Assembly (NCBI GenBank): GCA_002305995.1
Contig: DBRN01000012.1
Span: 677,654-737,769, forward strand
DNA: 60,116 bases
Reading direction: 5' to 3'
DNA from: Atopobiaceae bacterium UBA1367
GTDB taxonomy: Bacteria; Actinomycetota; Coriobacteriia; Coriobacteriales; Atopobiaceae
Part shown: positions 31,901-40,900 of the stretch, one piece after another
How positions within the stretch are numbered: position 1 is the first letter of the stretch
Layout: every line of letters starts with the position of its first letter
Notes under the pieces: model-generated
Seen by the model: the letters and a program-made list of their open reading frames with translations, nothing else
Told to the model about the DNA's origin: nothing
Databases searched by the model: none
Program-made: the position numbers and the translations under genes

Positions 31901-34900
31901 ATCCTTTGCCCTCGCGCTGACACGCACGTCGCCCTCGAGCGCGGTGACCTTGGCACGCTTGCCGACCTTGGCGCAGACGTCACGGTCGAATACGAACACG
32001 TTCACGACGCCGCCCGCGGCAACCTTCGCGGAGCCGGCGAACGACACGGAAACCGCAACTATGAAGGTCTCGGAATCGGCGGTGACGCTGACATCCTGCC
32101 TTGCGGAGACGACGGCGTTGTCACCCACGAGCGCTTCGGTGTCGGAGCGCGTGACGATGACGTTGATGACGCCTGCGACGCTCACCTTCGTGCTCACCGA
32201 CGCTGCGGCGAGAACCGTCACGAGGAATTCCTCGGAGTTCGCGGCAACGCGGACGGAGCCGTTCTGGGAGGAGATCTTCGCGGCGTTGCCCACGCGGGCG
32301 ATCGTCTTGGTCCTCTCGATGAGCACCTGCACCGTACCGCCCACGGCGACCTTCTCGGCTGCGCCGACGGAGAACGAGATGGGCAGGAGCTTCGCGTCGT
32401 CCTGTGCGTACACGGTGACGTCGTCGCCGGCGATGATGATCACGCCATCGGCAACTTCGGCCGTGTAGGAGTTCTCGGTGACGATGACCGGGACGACCGC
32501 GCCAACGCCGACGTTGCCGGACGTGGAGATGCCGGGAGCCACGGCGATGACGAGCACGTTGGAGCTCTCATACGGGACTTCCTCGACGCCCGGCATGCTT
32601 GCGACGGTGCCATCGGCATCATAGGTGGCGCCCCACGTCGGGTCGGGCTGCGAGCCGTGCGCCGCCACGGTGACCGCGCCACCCGCGTTGACGCTCGTTG
32701 CGCCCCCGGAGCTCCCATCCGTGCCGACAGCGGCCTTCGCCGAGCCCTTGTCGACATAGACGGCCACGGAGGCGCCCACGCCGACCTTTGCGCTCGAGAC
32801 GCTGAACGCACCGGCGATCATGCGGGCGTTGGTTCCCGCCGCCGCCTCGACGGTCATGTCATCGGTGAGGTCGATGTCGCATGCGTCGCCGATGAGGGCT
32901 TCGATGGCGTTCTTCGCGAACACGAACGCGAAGCTGCCGGCCACGTTGACCTTGGAGTCGCCGCCGGTCTGGATGGCACCGGCGATGGCCTCGACGTAGT
33001 AGTTCGTCGACGAGAGGAAGTTCAGCAGGTCGATCGCGCCGAGAACCGTGTCGGTGTCGACGTTGAGGTCGATGTTGTAGGACGTCTTGCCGCTGCCGTC
33101 GACGGTCGGCGTCACGGTGATGATGGCCTGATCCTTGGCCTCGGTGACCTGCTTGTTTGGCTGATCGCCCTTCTTCACGGAAGGCTTGATCTCGTAGAGG
33201 GTCGACCAGTCCTTGCCCACGGCGTAATCGCTGAAGGTGACGATGGCCTTCTCGCCACTCACGGTGAGGCCCGTGCCGAGGATCGTCACCTTGTCGCCCA
33301 CGAGGGCGCGCACGATGTTGTTGCCGTAGACGAGCGCGAAGGATGCGCCCACGCCGACGGTAGAGCCGCCGGATGCGGTGAGGGCACCGGCGCGGACCGC
33401 GAGCTTGGACTTGTCGTATGCCTTGACGACGATGTCGCCGCCCGTGATGACGCTGTTATCGGCGACCTGTGCCGCCGTCTCGCTGTTGGAGACGAGGACC
33501 GAGACGGCGCCAGCGACCGTGACGGTGGAGCCCTTGCCGGAGGCGGCACCCGCGATGGACTGCGCGCCGAGCAGGCCGGCGTACACACCGTCCATGTTCT
33601 GCGTGTAGGTCGCGATGACGTTCACGGGACCGGCGGCCTTGGCCTTGGCCTTCCAGTCGGAGTCGGCGGAGGTGGCATCGAACACCTTCGCCGCGCCGTT
33701 GATCGTGGCATGCGTCTTGTTGTTGTTCACGCCGACGGCCACGGCCGCACCGATGGTGGCGGCAGATTCCTTGCCCGTCGCAGCGGCACCCGTCGCGTAG
33801 GTGCGGTAGTTTGCGTTGTTCGTCGCGAGGACGTCGAAGCCAGCGGCGGTGAGCGAGCCACCCATCAGCGCCTTGGCCAGATGGTTCGTGATGTTCACCG
33901 CGATGGCGGCGGCAACCATGACCTTCTTGCTGCTCTGCGTGTTGTTCGCCTTCGGGTCGCCGTCCTTGAAGTTGGTGTCGTCCGTCTGCGCGGTCTCGGG
34001 GTTCGCCGTCGCCGAGCTGTTCTTGACGGCAGCCGCCGTGCCCTCGGAGGTCGGAGCCTTCTCCTCGGTCCTCACGTCCTGCGTGTTCAGGAGGTTCGTC
34101 GAGAGGGAGGCGCCGGAATCGGCACCCATGCCGGAAATGTCGGAGACGGAACCGTCGGCATGCTCGTTGCTGTTCTTGTTCTTGTCGAGCTCGTCGTTGA
34201 TATTGTCGGCGGTCTTGTTGTCGCCCTTCTTCTTCGTCGAGTCAGACGGCTTCACCTCGCCGCTCGACAGCTTGTTGGCCCACTCTTCGAGCGTGTTGAC
34301 GCCATTCGCGAACTTCGAGAAGTAACGCTGCAGGTCGGCACCCATGGCGGTGGCGGTGCCCACGGCCTCGTCGGCGTCGTGGACGGTGGCCTCGACGAGT
34401 GCCTGGCCCGTTGTCGAGCCCGTGCCGCCAGAGGTCGCGGTCGTGTTGCTCGTCGGGATGTTCACGGCGACGGCCGCGCCCACGGCGGTCGAGTCGCCGC
34501 ATGCGAAGCCGGAGGCCTTGGACAGCGTCGAGGCATCGGTGGTAGCGTAGATGGCCACGCCGTAGCGCTTCTCGCCCACCTTCACCGGGTCGTTCGTGAA
34601 CTTCGTGACGGTGGCGTCGCCCTGCTTCTCGGTGATGCCCATGCCCGTCGCCGTCAGCTTGCTGCCGGTTTCGAAGACGGCCTTGGTCGTTGCATGGATG
34701 ATGTTGAGCGCGACAGCCGCGTCGATGGCAACCTTCTTCGCGCTGGTCGAGGTGTCCTCGAGCGGGTCGGTGCCGGCGACCGCGAAGGTCTCGGCCTTGT
34801 TGGCAGCCGTTGCGTGGACGTCGAGGCCGCCCGTCCTGACGGAGCGATTCTTGCCCACGCTCGCCTCGGTGGTGAGGTCGGCGTACACCATGCCGAAGGA

Positions 34901-37900
34901 GGCGCCGACTCCGACGCCCTTGGCGGCATCAGCATTCGACGGCATGCCCGTCGCGCCGCCAGTGCCGGTGGCGGCACCGGAGCCCGTGCCCGTACCAGAG
35001 CCCGTGGTCGCACCCGAGCCGGTGGAGGTCGTCGTGCCACTCGTCGTGGTGGTCGTGGTCGTGTTCGCGTCAGCCTTGCCCGCGGCGTCCGAATTCTTGT
35101 CGGGTGCGCCGGCGTCGGTGACGGCGGCGGTTGCCACGGTGTCGAAGGTCTCGGCGCTCTCGGCGCTCACCGTCGTGGTGCCGACGACAACGATGTCATC
35201 GGTACGCGCCGTGCCGGTGTGGTCGGCGATCGTCGCGATGGTGTCGCCGGTGACAACGGCGATGGCGACGGAGCCCGCCACGCCGACGTCAGAGGCACCC
35301 GCGCCTGCGACGGACCACGTGGTGATGGTGCTCGCCGGAGCATCTTCGCCCTGGCCGAATGCCGCGCAGAGGAAGCCGAAGATGCCGTTGCGCAGCTCGG
35401 TGAGGCCCTTGTTCAGGATGCCGGCGCCATACTGCTTCATCTGGTCGATGTCGCCCGAAAGCAGCATCTTGAGCTTGCTCAGGTCGAAGAGGTCGCTGTA
35501 GATGTCGCTCGCGAGGTCTTCTGCGACCTTCGTCAGGTCAGCCGAAAGATCCGGCTTCGGGATCAGCTCGGAAATGCCGAGCTTGTCGGCGATCTTGCTG
35601 AAGATCATCGAGATGGCAGCCTTGGCGACCGGCTCCTTCTGGCTTTTCAGGAGGTCGGTGCGGCTCTCCCACCTCGCCTCGAGCTTCTCCATCAGCGTGC
35701 CATGGATGAGGTTCACGAAGCCCGTGAGGCCTGCGGCGTTCAGGACGCCGTCGGCCATCTTCTGGACCATGTCGGTCATGTACTCCTTCAGCAGGGTGAC
35801 GATGTCGTCATCGGTGGCACCGTTGGACTTCGAGTCATCGAGCTGCGCCGCGACGACCATGAGGTTGCCGCCGGACTTCAGCGTCGTGTCGCCCACGAAC
35901 GCCTTCGTGTCATGGTCGATGATGTTGATCGACACGGCTGCGCCAACGCCGATCTTCGACTTCGTCGCCGCTGCGCTGGCAGAGATCTTAGAGTCGGTGT
36001 CGCTGTACGCGAGGACGTTCAGGTCGCCCGTCGTTTCGATGGCGTAACCATCGATGATCTCGGCGAGGACCTCGTTGTTCGCAACCGTCAGGCCGAACGC
36101 GGCGGCGATGGACACGCTGCCCTCAGAGGTCTGCGCCTTCTGGCGATCCTTGGTCATGTCGGTGATGCTGCTGCCGGAGAGGCCTGCAGAACCGGTGAGC
36201 TGACCAAGGGTCGCACCCTTGCCGATCGCCTGGTCCGCTTGTGCGTCAGAGTCTCCCTCAGATGTCGCTGAGTCTCCCTCCCCGGAGTCGCCAGAGTCAC
36301 CCGAGGTTCCCGAAGAGCCGCCGCCCGTCGCGGTGCCCTGCTCAGACGTGTTCCCCTTGTTCTGAGAGCCGCCGGAACCATTCGCGCCAGCCTTCACGGT
36401 GTTCGTCGTGCGCTGGACGCCCTTCGCCGTGACGTTGAGCCTCGCGGACTTCACCGAACGGTTCAGGCGCGCCGTGGTGCTGTCGTTGAGCACCGCGATG
36501 CCGAATGCGCCACCCACGCCGACGCTGCCACCCGCGGCGGCCGCGTCGCCCGTGTGGGCGCGGATCATGCGGTTGTCAGCCTTGATGTTGGCGTCACCTG
36601 TCACCGTCAGCGCGTTGCCGGTGCCGAGGTAGGCTTCGACCGTCGAGCCCGCGACGCCGAGCGCGAGCGCCGGGGTCACCGACGTTCCGCCCGCCGAGCC
36701 AGCCTTTGCAGAGATGGTCGCATTACCCGTCTGCGCTGCCGTGACGTCGACGCCGTCGAGCGCGCCCGTCGTGGTGAGCGTGCCGTCGGCGACCGTGGCG
36801 ATGGTGTCGATGCCCGTGACGTCGATGGCGAGGCCAGCGCCCACGCCGACGCCCTCGGCACCGCTGGCCGCCTTGGCGGAGGAGTCGGCGATCGTGCGCG
36901 TGTTCGTCTTGGCGGAGGCGGTCACGGAAAGCGGGCCACCAGAGAGCGTCACCTTGGCGCCCTCCTTCACCTCAGCTCTCGTGTTGATGCCATTGACCTG
37001 AACGGAGATCGCACCGGCGATGGTGTTGTCGGAATTCGAGAAGCCGGCATGCGACCGAGCGTCGCTCGAGGCCATCGGCGTGGAGGCGTTGACCCTCAGG
37101 CCCTTTGCCTTGACCGTCGACTGCTCGCTGACGTGTGCCGTGCTGTCATGGTCGATCACCACGACGGAAAGCGCTGCGCCGAGTGAGGTGCTCTGCGTCT
37201 TCGCGGGCTTGGAGACCGAGCCGATCGTGCCACCGGTAATGGTGATGGTGCCGTTCGCCGCGTCGATGGCAAGGTTGCCGAGGAGCAACGTGACCGTGCC
37301 GCCTTCGACGGTGAGCTTGCCGTTGTCGTTGACGAGCCTCACGCCCGCGCCGGACACGACGATGCGACCATTCGTCACCGTGAGCGTCGCGCCATTGAAG
37401 ACGGTGGTCGCACCGCTCAGCGCGAAGCTGCCGGTCTGCCTCTCGCCCTTGCGCGTGAACGTCACATTGTTGAACTCGAAGTCGCCTTTGTAGGTCCCGC
37501 TGAAGCCCATCGTGAAGGTGCCGTCGATGTAGATGGTCATCTCGTCGTCATCATCCGCCGGGGCGTAGGAGACGTAATTGGCGCCCGTCGATGCGCCCGT
37601 CGATGCGCCCGTCGACTTCTTGCCGCCGACGACGCGATACGTCGGGGCGTCATAAATGGTGAAGCTCTTGGTCGCGAGCTCGAAGCGCGTGTCCCTGATC
37701 GTGCCGCCGACGAGAATCATCTCGGAAGCGCCGGTCGTCGCGCCGTCGCCCGCCGTCGTGCCACCGTTGAACGCGGTCGTCACGGCGTTGCCGAGGGAAT
37801 CCTTCTGCCCCGTCATCGTGACGTTCGCAAGCGGGACCTCCTTCGCCGCGCCGTCGGCGCCCGTCACGGTCTTCGTGCCCGCGGTGACGTCAGCCACGAG

Positions 37901-40900
37901 GTCGTTGTCGATGATGAGGTTCTGCCCGTCACCGGTCACCTTCACCTCGCCGTTCTTAACGCCGTCGACGACACCGGTCTCATCCGTCGTGAGCGTGCCG
38001 CCCGTGCGGGTGATCTGGCTGTCGCTCGTGCACGAGGCGACGATGGCATCAGCCGTGCCGTTGTTGTGCCAGCCGTTGCGCTTCACGGTGCCCTGCTCGG
38101 CCGTCATCGTGAGATCGCCGCCCGTGACGCTCTTGATGGTGAATGCGCCCGTGATAGTGGTCTCGAGGCCATTGATGACGCTCGAGAAGCCGCTGCCCGG
38201 CGTGAGGAAAATCTTGCCGTCGGTGATGGTGAGCGTCGCGCCGCTCAGCAGGACGTAGCCGACCTTGACGGTCAGCTGACCACCGGCCACCTTCACGATG
38301 CCGCCCTCGTAGGTCGTCGTGGTCGCGCCGTTGGTCGTGATGGTCTTGCCGCCGTTGGCGAACTCGACGTAATCGGTGTCGGTGTCCGCATCGCCCGTCC
38401 AGATGATGGTGCCGGAGGGAATCGCGCTCAGGTCGATGTTGGCATTGGAGATCGTCGTCGTGCCGCCGTCGATGACGACGGAGCCGTCAGCGCCGCGCGT
38501 CACCTTGCCGCCCTTGTTCACGAACGTCGTGCCGCCGCCGTCGCTGCGCTGCGAGACCTTGATGTTCGTGTTCTGCGTCGTGTAGCTGCCGCCATGGATG
38601 GTGACGTCGAGGCCGCCGCTCTGCTCGAGCTGATCGTACTTCTCAGGCCTCGTCTCGATCGCGCTGGAGTTGTCGATCGTCTTGTTCACCTTGTCCTTGG
38701 AGGCCTTCGTCTTCGTGATCGTCGTGGCATCGGAAATCGTCGTCGCCATCGTCGTCGCGCTCGAGTCGAGGTTCACGACGGCGCCGGAGTTGATCGCTCC
38801 GGTGCTGTCGATATGGGAATCAGCCGAGTTGATGATGACCGTGATGGCCGCCGCGCCCACGGCATGAACCGTCGAGCCGGTCTTCTCGGTCGTGCCGTCC
38901 TCGCCACCAGCGCCCGTGCCGGAACCGGTGTCGGAACCGGATGCGGCGTCGGACTTGGAGGAGCCGGTCGCACTCGTCGCGGTGTCGATGATCTTGTTGA
39001 TGGCCTTGCCCTTGTTGTCGTTGCTGTCGGAGCCGCTGCCACTCGTGCCCGTGCTCGAACCCGGGTCGGTGGTGCCAGGATCGGTGCTCGTGCTCTCGTT
39101 GTCGTCGCTGCTCATAGAGCTCGAGGCGAGGTTGAGGCCACCCGTGATCTTGTTGCCGCCAACGCCTGCGGTATCCTTCAGCGAGCCGAGGATCTTCTCG
39201 AGGATTGTCGGAACGAGCTTGGTAATCTGATCAGTCGTGAACTTCTGGATGTTCGTGCCGCCATCCGTCGTCGAGGTGGACGGCTTGCCGGAGATGGCCT
39301 TGCCCGTCGACTTCTCGACCGCAGCAGAGGCCAGACGCACGTCGCCGCCGGCATCGACGTCCGTCTTGCCCGTGGCGGTTGCGCTTGCCTCATGCACCGC
39401 AACGTTCACGGCAAAGAAGCCGCCGGACTCGTACTTCGCGGAACCGTCCTTCGGCAGCGATGCCTGCGCGCTCTGCGAAAGCGAGCTCGACGCGTTCGCG
39501 GCGACCATGCCGCCGGCGTCAATGTCGGAGTTGACGAGCTCGATGTCGGTGTAGCTCACCGCCACGTTGACCGCGAGGGAAATCGGCACGAGGCCGGTGT
39601 TGGAGGCGGTGGTCTGCTTGATCGTGGTGATGGCGCGCGCGATGAGGCTGCCTGCCGTGTTGATGGTCGCGCCGTCGAGCGTGATGTGATTGTCCATGAT
39701 GGCGACGGCGACGGCGACCGGCATCCCGACGAGCGTCGAGTCGCAGGCGATCTCGATCGTGCCCTTCGAGGACATGTTCACGCCAGCGCCCGCATTCACG
39801 GTGCCGTAGACGTTGATCTCGGCGTGGCCGACCTTCACGGTGACGAAGTTGATGAGCGCGATGGGCATCATGCCATGGACTTGCTCGGAGACTGCCTCGA
39901 GCGAGACGAACTCGCTCGCGTCAACGACCGCACCCTTCTCGATGGTCACGTTGCCGTTGCACACGAAGTTGAAGCACGACAGGTCGATGGTGAGGTCGTC
40001 CTTGCCCTCGATGACGGCGCTCACGGGAATCGTGAGTTCGAAGTTCGTGTCGTCATCATGGCCGCGCAGGATGATGTTGCGCGCGTAGATGCCAAGTGCC
40101 GCGCGCTTGTCGGCGGGAACGTTGGCGCTTGCCGCCCTCTGCAGCGCAGTGGTCGCATTCGTCTCCTCGACCGCGTCGTCGAGATTCGCGCCGACCACGA
40201 TGCTCTTCGCCTCGTCGAGGACATTGAGCATCGGTGCATAGACATAGTAGATCTTGCTTGCAGCGAGACGCAGCGTCGAGAGGAAGGTCTCCGTCGCGGC
40301 GTTGTCGAAGATGGCTGCGATGATCACGCCACCCGCCGAGGAGAGGACGTAGTCGACGAAGCTCTCGAGCGGATCGCTCGTCGTGTACACGCCGTCAGCG
40401 TCAACCGAGAGCTCCCTCGCCGCCTTTCCCTTCAGCTCGTCGGTGAAGGCCTCGACATCGGTGAAGGCGAGTCGCAGCGGATCGATGGTCGTGCTGTCGC
40501 CCATGATCGACTTGTCCCCGACCTGCAGCGCGGTCTTGTCGCCTGCGATCGAAAGGATCGTTCCCGTGAGGTGCACGCGGTCGGCGCCTTCGCCACCTTC
40601 GATGGTGACGTCCTTGCCGGCAGCCGCGCCCTGCAGCGTGGTCCCGATGTTCATGAGGTCGTCGCCCGCACCGCCGCTGATCGCGATGGCAGCCTGGCCC
40701 GGAGTCTCGGCCTTGACGCCCGAGACGGTGATGACGTCATTTCCCGCCCCACCGTTGATGGCGAAGCTCGAGTAGGTGGTCGTATCGTGTGCCGTCTGCC
40801 CCTTCGGGGCATTGATGGTCACGGTCAGAACATCATCGCCCGCGTCGCCGTTGAGCGTCGCGTCCTGCAGCACCGTCGCGCTCGCCTTCTGGACATAGGT